This document shows, piece after piece, positions 43,740-55,365 of a DNA stretch of 64,000 nt. Both the position numbers and the translations under genes were made by a program. The notes below the pieces were generated by a model. The model was not told where the DNA came from, did no database searches, and worked only from the letters and a program-made list of their open reading frames with translations. The stretch is taken from contig CM053328.1 of the NCBI GenBank assembly GCA_028583605.1, positions 3,345,065-3,409,064 of the forward strand, read 5' to 3'. Source of the stretch: Dastarcus helophoroides (Eukaryota; Arthropoda; Insecta; Coleoptera; Bothrideridae). Each line of letters starts with the position of its first letter. The stretch's first letter is position 1.

Positions 43740-44260
43740 AATTCTGTAATTTTGTACAGTTGAAATTTTGAAAAAAAGCACACTGTTTAAAGAGTCCTAT
43801 TTTTGAACTGGAAATTAAAAAAAAATGTTACATTTTGAAAAATAGTGAAATTCTCAAAAATTCAATCTGTTCAAATACACGACAATTTAAAAAGTCGAAG
43901 TATTCAAAGAAAATTTGAAAATTTTTTGAATTTGCTTTTTGCGACTCGATATTTTGAAGGATAACCGAAATTTTAAAAAAGTTTATATTTCGAGAAAAGT
44001 CAAATTTTGGTAAAATAGTAAAATTTTGAAAATTAATCAGTTTCAAATGAGTGCGAAATTTTTGAAAAAAATTAGCTTTAAAAAACTCGACATTTCCAAA
44101 AATCGTAAAAATGTTTAAGAAAGTCACAATTTTCAAGAGCAGATATTTTGAAAAAAATATCTAAACTTTTAGGTCGAAATTTTCAAAATGGTAGAAAATT
44201 TTGGAAAAATCTAAACTTTCCAGAGACGAAATATTAAAAGGTCAACATTTTTAAAGAAAA
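43740..44260. repeat. AT-rich satellite, forward orientation
   Basis: Forward-orientation satellite with no internal higher-order copy seen. The 102-codon Phe-rich frame on the - strand is a shadow of the repeat. Confidence 0.8.
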
Positions 44261-44790
44261 TTTCCAAGATACATACATAGAATAGTTAAATGAAAATGTT
44301 AGCTTCGGTTTAATGTTGAAGGCTTCGGTTTTCGCTTTGACACAATTATATTTGTTTGCCTGCGACATCATTCGACGCACGTAAGACATGAGCTTCAAAT
44401 TTACGAGAATTTTCATCTTCCATGATGCTCTAGTTTAATTATTTATCGTTCGCCTTGAGCACGTTTCACGTCGATGATGGCGGCAGATTGTTCGACTGAG
44501 CGAAATGCATTATAGACTATATCACGTACAGAACAATATCAAATTGATGGACCGTTTTAATAGGGAATAGGAAGCTCTTTCATTTTGTTTAATAAACAAT
44601 TCTGTTTGTTTTTACTCCGTTTGGCCGCTTTTGTTGCTGGTTGCAATTTTATAACGTTCCATTCGGCTTTTGTGGTCATATTGGACATTTTAGCGGACAT
44701 CAACTATTTATTGCGTTCGCAACGGAATTTTGCATCAGATTTTAATAAAATCGTAAACTCTCTTTAATAAATATACAATCTTCAATCAAA
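44261..44790. other. unique DNA with a very short unrecognised reading frame
   Basis: A 25-codon frame on the - strand (44423 down to 44346) starts MEDENSRKFEAHV and has coding-like composition, but it is too short to judge. Remaining DNA is unique with no recognised gene. Confidence 0.35.
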
Positions 44791-44792
44791 TA

Positions 44793-46045
44793 CAGTCTGT
44801 CAAGTAAGAGCGTGGTCGACTTTACCGACAGTTAATGAAAGATTTTGCTCTAATTCCTTTGCGAGCCGATACAGGGAAGCTTTGTCCTTGATGCATTGTC
44901 AACAAAGGTTCAGTTGTCGTTGATCTTTTGAAAGAGAATCACGTTAAACGCCATGAGTGCTAAGTACGCGTCGCGCTACGAGGCTGTGTTCCTTTGCATC
45001 CACCCGAAAGGTCCCAAAATGTCGCAATCAGCGGCTGCTAAATATATGAGAAAGTCGAAGGCATTTGTACAGAAGTGGATACAGCGATATAAAGTGGCTA
45101 AAAATGTCGATGATTTACCAGAACGTGGTTCGATAGGAAAAGTGAACAAAAAAGATGAAAAAAGAATAGTGAATCTGTTTTCGCGGAATCTCGCTTTAAC
45201 ACTGCGGCAAGGACAAGCAAAATTAATGGCAAAAGGTTTAGATATATCCTAAGAAACTATCCGAACCCTTCTTCGTACTCATGATCTGAAATGGCGCAAC
45301 ACAATGAAGAAGCCTCTGTTGACTGAAAAACATGTGACAAAGCGACTCGCTTGGCGCATGAGAATATTGATAGAGATTTTGAAAATGTCATTTTTACTGA
45401 TGAATGTTCTATATGGGCACGTTCTGTCCTCACGCGAGCCTGGTCAACTTCCACCAATAGGCTTGTTCAGCGGACCGTAAAACTGAAATAAAGGTGCATC
45501 TTTGGGGCTGCTTCTCAAAGCAGGGATTCGGCACTTTGTACCTCTTTACTGACAACCTAAATGCCGAGAAAATGATAAAAATCTACAAAAAGGCTTTACT
45601 GCCATCTGCCAAACGATGGTTCATCACAAAAAGTGAAGATTGGATTTTGCAGGAGGACAACGATCCTAAACACCGCAGCAAGCTCTGTACTCAGTGGCAT
45701 CGTTACATTGGATTGGCCGTCGCAGTCGCCCGATGCAAACCCTATTGAAAATGTGTGGGCATATATTAAACAGAAGCTTCGTGGAAGACGCACATACACT
45801 TTGAAGCAGTTGTCTTACGAAATTCGTCGGATCTGGAGATCCTTGCCACTAGAATACGCCGTCAAATTAGTAGAAAGCATGCCTCGGAGATGCCAGGCAA
45901 TTATCGACGCCGGTGGTTACTGGACACATTATTGACCGAATTGCATCATTGTTTGTAATGTGTACAATGTATATAAAAATATGAAAGTTTCATAAAATAA
46001 TTTTTTTTATAAATTAACACGACCACGCTCTTACTTGACGGACTG
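44793..46045 (+). mobile_element. Tc1-like transposon relic
   Basis: Element of 1253 bp with terminal inverted repeats beginning CAGTCTGTCAAGTAAGAGCG at the left. The right end, reverse-complemented, reads CAGTCCGTCAAGTAAGAGCG (one difference) and continues TGGTCG on both sides. A TA target duplication is at 44791-44792 and 46046-46047. It encodes a disabled transposase. The near-identical ends suggest a fairly recent insertion, despite the broken gene. Confidence 0.95.
44953..45935 (+). pseudogene. Tc1-like transposase, disrupted
   Basis: The N-terminal part (44953-45249) has the helix-turn-helix binding region (SQSAAAKYMRKSKAFVQKW) and ends in an in-frame TAA at 45250-45252. Beyond it the frame continues (ETIRTLLRTHDLKW), then shifts near 45360 so that the first catalytic Asp (FTDE, codon 45399-45401) is in another frame. 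It shifts again near 45487 before VHLWGCFS. The second Asp (EDNDPKHRSKL, 45662-45664) and the catalytic Glu (NPIENVW, 45747-45749) are 85 nt apart, 20 nt short of the 105 expected for a DD34E enzyme. So: one stop, at least three frame changes and a deletion in the catalytic core; inactive. Confidence 0.93.
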
Positions 46046-46089
46046 TATACCTAGTTGGGATGCCACTTTGTGCAAAACTGTTATTATTT

Positions 46090-49000
46090 ATACGTCGATC
46101 GGAACATCCATCCATCTTCCTCTTCTTCTCTTCTTCTTCTTGTTATTCCTCCTTTTTTTATATCTTCTTCCTTTTTCTCCTCTTCTATTCTTCCTCTTCT
46201 TCTCATTCCTCTTTTTCTTCCTCTTTTCTTTCCTCTTCTACTTCCTGGTCCTTCTCCTCCTCTTCTTCTTCCTTTCTTCTTCTCTTTTCTTTCTCCTCTT
46301 TCACTTCTTCCTTCTCTTCACTTCTTCCTCCTCTTCCTCTATTTCTTCATCCTTTTCTTATTTCTCTTCTTCCCCTTTTTCTCCCTTTTCTCCTTTATCT
46401 TTTCCTTCCGCTTCTTCCTCTTCCATTTCTTCCTCTTTTTCCCCATCTTCTCCCTATTTTATCTCGTCTTCCTCCTTCTCTTCTTCCTCCGCTTTTTCTT
46501 CTTCCCTTTCTTCTCACATTTCTTCCTCCTCTTCTTCCACCTCTTCTTCTTCCTCTTATTCCTTCACTTCGTCATCTCTTCTTCTCCTTTTCATTCCTCT
46601 TCTTTCCCTTCTTTCTTTTTCTCCTCTTCCTCCTCTTCTTTCTCTTCTCTTCTTCCTCTTCCACTTTTTTCTTCTTCCTCATCTTCTCCCTCTTTTTTCT
46701 CGTCTTCCCCTTTTTCCTTCTCTTTTTCCTATTCCACTTCTTCTTCTTCCCCATCTTCTCCCTATTTTTTCTTGTCTTCCTTCTCGCTCTCCTCTTCTTC
46801 GCTTCTTCTTCTTCCCTATCTTCTCCCTATTTTTTTCTCGTCTTCCTCCTCCCTCTCCTCTTCTTCCTCCGCTTCTTCTTCTTCCCCTTCTTCTCCCATT
46901 TCTTCTTCCACTTCTTCTTCCTCTTATTCCTTCACTTCTTCATCATCTTCTCTCCTTCTGATTCCCATTCTCCTTCCTCTTCTCCTTTCTCTTCCTCTTT
47001 TTTCTCCTCTTCCTCCTCTTCTTTCTCTTCTCTTTTTCCTCCTCTATCACTTTTTTCTTCTTCCTCATCTTCTCCCTCTTTTTTCTCGTCTTTCCCTTCT
47101 AGCTTCTCTTCTTCCTCTTTTTCTTTCTCCACTTCTTCCTCCCCTTCTTTTATTTCTTCCTATTATTCTTCCTCATCTTCTTTTTATTTCTCCTCTTCTT
47201 CCTTCGGTTCTTCTTCCACTTCTTCCTCCCCTTCAACTGCTTTTTCCTCTTCTTCCTTCTCTTCTTCATTCTCTTCTTCTCATTCCTCTTCTTCTTTTCC
47301 TTCCTCTTCCCCTTCCTCTTCCTCCTTTTCCACTTCTTCTTCGTTATCTTCTTCCTATTTTTTCTCGTCTTCCTCCTTTTTCTCCTTTTCTTCCACCGCT
47401 TCTTCTTCCCCTTTTTCCATTTCTTCCTCCCCTTCTTCTTCCTGTTCTTCCTTTTATTTCTTTACTTCTTTATCCTCTTCTTCTCCTTCTAATTCCTCTT
47501 CTCTTTTCTGTTTTCCTTCCTCTTTCTCTGCTTCTTCCACTTCTTTCTTTTCTCTTCTTCCTCCTCTTCCACTTTTTTCTTCTTCCTCATCGTCTCCCTC
47601 TTTTTTCTCGTCTTCCCTTTCTTTCTTCTCTTCTTTCTCTTCTTCTTCCTCTTTTTCTTTCTCCACTTCCTCCCCTTCTTTTATTTCTTCCTATTATTCT
47701 TCCTCCTCCTCTTCTTGTTATTTCTCTTCTTCCTTTGCTTTTTCTTTCACTTCTTCCACTTCTTTCTCTTCTCTTCTTCTTCCCCTTCTTTCTCTTCTCT
47801 TCTTCCTCCTCTTCCACTTTTTTCTTCTTCCTCATCGTCTCCCTCCTTTTTCTCGTCTCCCCTTTCTTTCTTCTCTTCTTCCTCTTCTTCCTCTTTTTCT
47901 TTCTCCACTTCCTCCCCTTCTTTTATTTGTTCCTATTATTCTTCCTCCTCCTCTTCTTCTTATTTCTCCTCTTCTTCCTTTGCTTTTTCTTTCACTTCTT
48001 CCTTCCCTTCCACTTTTTTTTCCTTTTCTTTTTTTCTTTCCTCTTCTCCTTTCACTTCCTTTTCTTCTTCCTCTTCCTATTCTTTTTCTCTCTCTTCCAT
48101 TTCTTCCTCTTCTTTACCATCTTTTTCCTCGTCTTCCTCCTTTTTCCTCTTCTTCCACCGCTTTTTCTTCTTCCCCTTCTTCCACTTCTTTTTGTTCTTC
48201 CTTTCGTTGCTTCACTTTTTTATCCTCTTCTTCTCCTTTTTATTCCTCGTCTCCTTCCTGTTCTTCTTCCTCTTTCCCCGCTACTTCCTCTTCTTTCTCT
48301 TCTGTTCTTCTTCCTCTTCCACTTGTTTCTTCTTCATCTTCCACTTTTTTCTTCTTCTTCTTCATCTTCTCCCTCTTTTCTCATCTTCCCTTTCTTCCTC
48401 TTCTTCTTCCTCTTCTTGCTCTTTTTCTTTCTTCACTTCTTCCTTCCCTTATTTTATTTCTTCCTATTATTCTTCCTCCTCCTCTTCTTATCACTCCTTT
48501 TTTTCTTTCACTTTTTCCTCCCCTTCCACTTCTTTTTCCTCTTCTTTCTTCATCCTCTTCTCCTCCTTCTCATTCCTCCTCTCCTTCTTTTCCTTCGTCT
48601 TCTCCTTTCACTTTCTCTTCTCTTTCCTCCTTCTCCTATTTTTCCGCCTCTTCCATTTCTTCCTCTTCTTCGCCATCTTTTTCCTATTTTTTCTCGTCTT
48701 CCTCCTTTTTCCTCTTCTTCTTCCCCTTCTTTCACTTCTTTTTGTTCTTCCTTTCGTTCCTTCACTTTTTTATCCTGTTCTTCTCCTTTTTATTCCTCGT
48801 CTCCTTCCTGTTCTTCTTTCTCTTTCTCCGCTACTTCCTCTTTCTCTTCTGTTCTTCTTCCTCTTCCACTTGTTTCTTCTTCTTCATCTTCCACTTTTTT
48901 CTTCCTCTTCTTCTTCCTCTTCTTCTTCCTCTTCTTGCTCTTTTTCTTTCTTCACTTCTTCCTTCCCTTATTTTATTTCTTCCTATTATTCTTCCTCCTC

Positions 49001-50300
49001 CTCTTCTTATCACTCCTTTTTTTCTTTCACTTTTTCCTCCCCTTCCACTTCTTTTTCCTCTTCTTTCTTCTCTTCTTCATCCTCTTCTCCTCCTTCTCAT
49101 TCCTCCTCTCCTTCTTTTCCTTCGTCTTCTCCTTTCACTTTCTTCTCTTTCCTCTTCCTCCTATTTTTCCTCCTCTTCCATTTCTTCCTCTTCCATTTCT
49201 TCCTCTTCTCCTTCGCCATCTTTTTCCTTTTTTTCTCGTCTTCCTCCTCTTTTTCCTTTTCTTCCGCCGCTTCTTCTTCTTCCCCTTCTTCCATTTCTTC
49301 CTCCCCTTCTTCCACGTCTTATTCTTCCTTTTATTCCTTCACTTCTTTATCCTCTTCTTCTCCTTCTTGATCCTCGTCTCCTTCCTATTCTCCTTCCTCT
49401 TTCTCCGAGTCTTTCTCTTCTCTTCTTCCTCTTTCATTTTTTTCATCTTCCTCATCTTCTCCCTCTTTTTTTATCGTCTTCTCTCTTTTCTCTTCCCTTT
49501 TTTTCTCCTCTTCTTCCTCTTCTTCTTCCTTTTTTCTTTTTTCATTTCTTCCTTCCCTTCTTTCTCTTTCTCCTCTTCTTCTTTCTCCTGTTCTTTCTCT
49601 TCTTCTTTCTCTTCTTCTTTCTCTTCTTCTTTCTCCTCTTCTTTCTCCGCTTCTTCTTCTCGTCTGTTTATTCCACTTCTTCCTCTCCTTCCACTTTTTG
49701 CTCTTCTTCCTTCTCTTTTTCATCCTCTTCTTCTCCTTTTCATTCCTCTTCTTTTCCTTCCTCTTCTCCTTCCACTTGCTCTCCCCCTTCCTCTTCCTTC
49801 TCTTTTTCCTTCTCTTTCACTTCTTCTTCTTCTTTTTCCCCATCTTCACCCTATTTTTTCTCGTCTTGCTCCCTTTTCTCCTTTTCTTCCTCCGCGTCTT
49901 TTTCTTCCCCTTCTCCTATTTCTTCCTCCCATTCTTCCATTTCTTCTTCCTCTTATTTCTTTACTTCTTGTTCTCCTTCTCATTCCTCTTCCTCCTCTTT
50001 CGTCTCTTCCTCTTCCCTTCCTCATCTTCTCCCTTTTTTCTCGTCTTCCCCTTCTTTCTTCTCTTCTTCCTCTTCTTCTTCCTCTTTCTTTTTCCACTTC
50101 TTCCTCCCCTTCTTTTATTTCTTCCTATTATTCTTCCTCCTCTTTTTCTTCTTCCTTCTTTTTGTCCTCTTTCTTTTCCTACTCTCCTTCTGCCTCTTCT
50201 TCCCCTTCTTCCTCTTATTCTTCCTTTTCTTCTTCCGTCTTCTTTCTCCCTTCTTCCTCTTTTTTCTTCATCTTTTTCCTCTTCGTCTTCTTTTTCGAGC
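46090..50300. repeat. 4.2 kb polypyrimidine tract
   Basis: Almost pure pyrimidine on the + strand made of TTC, TCC, CTT and CTTCCTC motifs, beginning 45 bp after the Tc1 right end (via CATCCATCTTCC) and ending near CGTCTTCTTTTTCGAGC. Internal longer duplications exist: the blocks near 47,640-47,950 and 48,360-49,050 share segments such as CCTTTCTTCTTTTATTTCTTCC-like runs. Very long frames (1418 and 1414 codons, Ser/Phe/Leu/Pro) are open in more than one phase and are not proteins. Confidence 0.97.
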
Positions 50301-51420
50301 ATAAGACTTGATGTGAAATTGTGATAAATAGTCGACATTTTAAAAGAAACTAGGAATTTAGTTCGCGAAGAAGTCGACATTTTGAAAAAAGATTCTAAAT
50401 TTTGAAAAGAGCCGTAACTTCGATAGTCGAAAACTTCAAAAAAAGCTCGAAATTTTAAAAAAAAAAAGGTGGTAATCTACAAAAAATCAAAACTTAATAA
50501 AAAAGATTTTGTGAAAAAGTCAACTTTAAAAACAAAGAGGGAAGTATATAGTCGAGCCAAAATTTTGAAAAGTCGAAATTTTGATTGCGGCTTTCAGATA
50601 GATTAACATTTTTAAAAGAAAGCCAAATGAAAGTTATAATAAAATTCGTAATTCTGAATCACCAAGTTAAAAAAGAAAAAAGAAAAAATTCGAAATTTTT
50701 GCCAGCCAAAAAAAAAATATATATCGAAAGTTTGAAAAAGGGAAATGCTTTAAGAAGGGCAAATTTTGAATAACTGGATATTTTAAAATGTGAAAACAAT
50801 CGTAAGTTAAAATTTCTTAAATAGTCGAAATTTTTAGAAAAGTTGGATAATATTTTACAAATATCAATATTTTTAAAAAATGTCAACATTTTCAAAATAA
50901 ATTAAAATCTTTAAAAAGGTCGGAAAATTCTCACAAAAAATCGATGTTTTCAAAAAAATCGAAGTTTTCAAAAAAATGGAAGTTTTCTAAAAAATTAAGT
51001 TTTCAAAAACAATCGACGTTTTCAAAAAATCGAAGTTTTCAAAAAAGATCGAAATTTGCGAACAAAACCGAAATTTTCAATAATAGAAAAAGGCCAGAAT
51101 TTTCCACAAGTCGAAATATTGGGAAAAATGTCGAAATTTTCAGTGAAAGTTGAAATTTACAATACAAAAAAGTATTTTTAACAGACGGGTCAAAATTAGA
51201 AAAAAGTCGAAATATGCAAAACTTGGTGAAATTTTCAAAAAATTCAAGGTTTCAAAAATATGATTTTTTTGCACAAAGCTTCTTGTGAATTTTTTTTGTA
51301 AGATGCACCTTTTTAGAGTTAACAAAATTGAGAGAAGTCAAAATTTTGAAAAAAAAAAATCGAATTTTACAAAAGTTGATGTATTTGATCCTAGCCAGTG
51401 TCTGTTGTTTTCTAATGCTT
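50301..51420. repeat. AT-rich satellite, forward orientation
   Basis: Forward-orientation satellite between the polypyrimidine tract and the next snap-back element. 50940-51060 carries a tight local run of TCGAAGTTTTCAAAAAA-like units. Confidence 0.82.
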
Positions 51421-51432
51421 AAAATTTTGGTA

Positions 51433-51600
51433 GAACGGACTGGTCCTTGGTTATCTTCAAAAATTGAAATACAAATCTTGTCCCCTGAAACCAAGAAAGT
51501 TTCAGTATCACTTTGAAGATGATAGCTTGGCTATCGAACCTTTGTTGTGTTTTTTAATCTTTCTTGGTTTCAGGGGACAAGATTTGTATTTTAACGTTTA
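51433..51600. mobile_element. snap-back repeat element, copy 5
   Basis: Starts GAACGGACTGGTCCTTGG. Arms: TGAAATACAAATCTTGTCCC with CTGAAACCAAGAAAG (51465-51499) pair with CTTTCTTGGTTTCAG and GGGACAAGATTTGTATTT (51559-51593). The loop holds CTTTGAAGATGATAGC, TTGG, GCTATCGAACC and TTGTTGTGTTTTTTAAT. It is the clearest guide to the family layout. Non-coding. Confidence 0.85.
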
Positions 51601-51689
51601 GAATATTTAACGTATTTTCGCAATCTACGTTTTCGCCTACGATAACAAATTACTGATTAGAAAAAAAAAAGGTCGAGTTGGCTTGTTTT

Positions 51690-51920
51690 TTTGTAGAGCG
51701 TCCCTTGACGCTCAATGTATATAAGAGACCTTGTTAATCTCCATTAGGAGCCGAGTTCGGGGTAAATCAATTAACACGTAGTAGTCTCTTTCTCTGTCTC
51801 TCGCTTCTCTTCTAGAGAATCCCCCTACGCCCGGTTTAGAGTTAATCTCATTTGGTGGCGGTTAGATCATTTGTAACAGTTACTTACTAATAAACATATT
51901 TTTAAAACCGTAATATTTGA
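51690..51920 (+). promoter_or_regulatory. candidate LTR or Pol II promoter fragment
   Basis: A TATA box (TGTATATAAGAG, 51716-51727) is followed by a pyrimidine-rich stretch (TCTCTTTCTCTGTCTCTCGC) and AATAAA at 51889-51894. Between them ATTTGGTGGCGGTTAGATC resembles the sequence next to a retroelement primer-binding site. No paired copy, target duplication or internal gene is seen, so this is tentative. Confidence 0.3.
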
Positions 51921-52440
51921 AACATGCAACATTAAAATCCAAAATCTGTATTAATAATTTTTTTATAAACCTTATAAACGATTTATTAGATGTTATCTCA
52001 TTCAGATGTTCCCTGTTTTTTTTTCTGTAGTTCGACCTCGGAAATAGCTAATATGATTTTGACGAAACTCTCAATAAAATATAGTTGCGAATGCTGGCTT
52101 ATGTTGATATTCCGCGTTTACTAGAATATTCGACATCTAGAACGTACAACTACATATTTCCTTAATAGTCACTAATTGCTTCTAAATATTCGATGTATGA
52201 CTCGAACCTATGAATGATTTCTTCGATTGTGGATAGCTTCTAACAATTAAAATCTAGTAAACATCGACTAAAATCTACAATTTTCTCAGACAGAGTCAAA
52301 ACTATAACGTCTTAAAACCCCATTCGTCGCAGAAATGTTCTCGTAACGCTTCAAGAGATCCAACAATTAATGGAACTACCAGCAAATTCTCTAGTTTTCA
52401 GCTGGCGCGATGGAAAAAAAGTGGGAAATTAGCCCTCTCC
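51921..52440. other. unique DNA, no gene recognised
   Basis: Non-repetitive AT-rich sequence. No open frame of note and no motif recognised. Confidence 0.45.
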
Positions 52441-52760
52441 AGTAATGGAGTGTTTTATTTATCTGCACTTCCTTTCAGGAACACGTCCAGACATTGTGTG
52501 CTGGTTGGGGTGTTTCAGCGCCGGGGGCGAACATGAATCACGGGAACGAAACGGGCACCCGCAGCTTCACAAGCAAAAGCTCCGGTCGCTTCCGGCTGTT
52601 CTTTTGAGACTTTATGACCGTTACTGCGGAATTGCGGTCTCTTACCGGATTCATCGATTTTCTTTAGGTTGTTTGCTATCGAAGCAAGTGTGGGACATTA
52701 GGTTGTGTCGTAACACAATCGGCAAGATTTCCGAAAGTTTTCGTTTTTAATTTATAATGG
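52441..52760 (+). other. GC-rich island with a possible exon
   Basis: A strong acceptor-like CTGCACTTCCTTTCAG ends at 52480. It is followed by 130 bp of GC-rich sequence (GCGCCGGGGGCGAACATG, CTCCGGTCGCTTCCGG) with open frames in two phases: one of 101 codons and one reading MNHGNETGTRSFTSKSSG before a stop at 52606. No domain is recognised and no convincing donor is seen. It could be an exon, or an ultraconserved-type noncoding element. Confidence 0.3.
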
Positions 52761-52852
52761 ATCGGATTTTTGTTTTGTCTTATATTCGTAGATGTTTCTT
52801 ATCTGCTGTTGTACTCGACATTGTTTAATTTACAATTTATGATTTTTTGCAG

Positions 52853-52905
52853 GCAAATTAATCGAGTTCTCCTCCGTTGAAGACTGAACTGATAAAATAT
52901 TAGAG
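52853..52905 (+). other. candidate 53 nt noncoding exon
   Basis: Bounded by a good acceptor (GATTTTTTGCAG, ending 52852) and a consensus donor (AGAG|GTAAGT at 52906). All phases are short; stop codons occur in the exon. It could be a 5' UTR exon of a + strand gene whose coding part lies elsewhere, perhaps spliced from the island at 52481. Confidence 0.35.
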
Positions 52906-55365
52906 GTAAGTTCTTCAGCAAATAACTTGATGAAATGTGTCGTAAGTATAATAATTTCGAAATATTTGTAAAGGGTCGTTAAAATGTAGGGATGGTGTTC
53001 GATTGTGCTGTCATTTTAAGGATGTTTTGGAAAAATTTGTAATCAGTAAGCTTTAAGATATTTTGAAGCAGAAAGATGATTTTTTACTCTGAAATTTTAA
53101 GAAGACTTCTGCAATAAAATTCCTTGATTCCTATAGTAGCAGATTTTCGTATTTTTTATGCACTCTTTGAAAAAGTTTACGTCCTAAGGTTTAAAACCTG
53201 TATCTGTATAATCATAATATATAGTTTAATTGTTGTACATTTTAGCGATCTTCTGTATGATTTTAATGCTTTTATATTTGACGTTTCGCTATATTTAATG
53301 GCGACACAAAAAAAGATAATTTTTGATAACATCCAGCACAAGAATGAAACATTCTAAACGTAAGGAATTGGATCCAAAAATAAGTTCTAAGTTCATGATT
53401 ATTTATAAAATTTATTAACGATAAACACACCAAAGTATGGAAAATTATTAATTCGAGAAAATTATGAAGTCATTTGGGGGAATGTTCCTAGTTCCTTTTA
53501 TTGTGTTTATGGTTAATAGAACTCATTTTGAATGATCGGTCAGACGCTAAATATCGTATCTGTCAAAATACAGCTTCGTCGGTTTTAATTTTGATCAACA
53601 TCGGTGAATGAGAAAAACTTCCAGTTCAGCGGAATTGATTGGCGACGAACGATATCCAACGAAGTCACGAAGCTGAAGTTATGTTTCTACTTTTGACGAA
53701 AACGGCATCGATCGCTTTGTTTAAATGTACGTCAAGGTCGCAGAAATGGAAAACTCGGCTATAAAAAGGGAAAAACAACAAAGTGTATACCAACCAAGAA
53801 AGCTCCATCAAGTTGATGGCCTCATCCGAGCGAAATGGGTTTTGTTTTCTGGATAATTTGCCGTATTTTGTTACTTGAGGTTATTTGAGGATCTTCTGTT
53901 TGCTCAAGGGTGAACTCGAATGGAATTACTTTCGGGTTTTAATCGAATATTTCTTTTAAGCTTTTGCCAGGACTAGATTCGGTTAACGGATGACAATTTT
54001 CGGACAGCTTTTTCAAACACGTTAAGTAAAATGTCTCCAAGCACAGTTTCGTTTATTATTTTATTTTTTATACCCGCGTGTATAAGATATGCATATCAAA
54101 GGGATGACTTTGTGAAAATATTTGCATATAAAAACAAGATCTAAGGCAGAACTCTCGAAGTTATTGCGTGAGTTTTAAAATCAGGCTCTCGAGTATGTTT
54201 ATGTTGAACTTCCTTCCGGCGACGCGGCGCTCCCAACGCTCGTATCAACAATTGCACCACCCTAGTAACTTATCTAAGTAGCCCTAGGTCGTGGAAAGCA
54301 ACCTGCGCTCGTCGAGGAGAAATTCGCGAGAAATTTTCTTTGTGAGAGTTTGCCTTGCTGGCGTTTGATTTCGCTTGATGGTCAAAGTTGTGGATCTAGC
54401 GTGGTCTATTTGATGAGGCAATAGCTCGAGATCGAGCAGAAGTATTATGCATGAATACACCCATAAATCGGCAACAACTGATAAAAATCGCGCACCAGGA
54501 ATTTTCAATTGAACTGAAACTCGGCAAAAGTATCGACGACAGTTGTCTTGTTGTCATTGCATGTCGAGTTTAAACTCAAAATTTGGAGTTGAATTCCTAT
54601 CCTTGCGTTCTTGATTCAAATCGAAGATCCAGATCAGAGACTAATCCAGATTTACCAAACAACAAGACGTTTAATGACACTTTATCTAAGAGATGGATTG
54701 ATAGGAGGGTAACTATTGAGCAGTCCATTCTTCTAATTTTTTTTCATTCTATTTTTATTTCGTCGTCGGAAATTAGAACATTTAAAAGGACATCCATGAT
54801 ATTCTTCTCCATAATAAATCGTCATGATTTTTTATTTCGATTAGGACATTGTCAGCAGGCGATTTTAAGGACTGTGAGCAAAAATTTTATTAAACATGTC
54901 AATCAATTAACGTGGATTAACACAGTTTTTAATTTTTGTTTATATGAATATCTACGAAGTATCTAGAAAGTTGGAATCGCAATTTGACGCTCAATCTAAC
55001 TCTGATGAAAAAGTATGGGCTGCCATAAAAAAAATTGAAAACTATCGAAAACCACACTATCGACTGTCAACTATTATTAAAATCGAAAATGCGTTTTTAA
55101 AAATTAACAAATCAGTTTGATAGAGTATTTTTTTTACAAATTTATCAATTTTCATTTTATTTGCATAGTTCCATACGTTTTACTCTCGATGTATGATACC
55201 GCATTTTACAAATTATAAAACGCTCTGGATTATAGGATGCATCTTAATCTATAAGCAATTAAAAAAAAATAACGTTTTAACCATTTTTATTATTAGATTG
55301 CTAAGCTAGAGCAAAAAAATTCTTAGTTTCTAAAACCGAACTGACCTTGAAAATCGTCATCTAAA
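52906..55365. other. 2.4 kb of unique DNA, no gene recognised
   Basis: Mostly AT-rich and non-repetitive. A TATA-like GGCTATAAAAAGGG lies near 53758. A GC-richer patch is at 54205-54340. Open frames of 74-127 codons have no recognisable domain and no splice context that I trust. No RNA gene is seen. Confidence 0.45.

Noticed and set aside
44346..44423. 25-codon frame on the - strand starting MEDENSRKFEAHV
   Set aside because: Too short to assign, with no clear splice donor or family match. Kept only as a note.
46055..50311. Very long + strand open frames (about 1,400 codons in two phases)
   Set aside because: The sequence is a polypyrimidine microsatellite with no TAA, TAG or TGA possible in most units. 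Several phases are open together, the product is only Ser/Phe/Leu/Pro, and there is no start context or domain.
53758..53775. GGCTATAAAAAGGG as a core promoter
   Set aside because: TATA-like but with no downstream gene, initiator context or exon that I can support.
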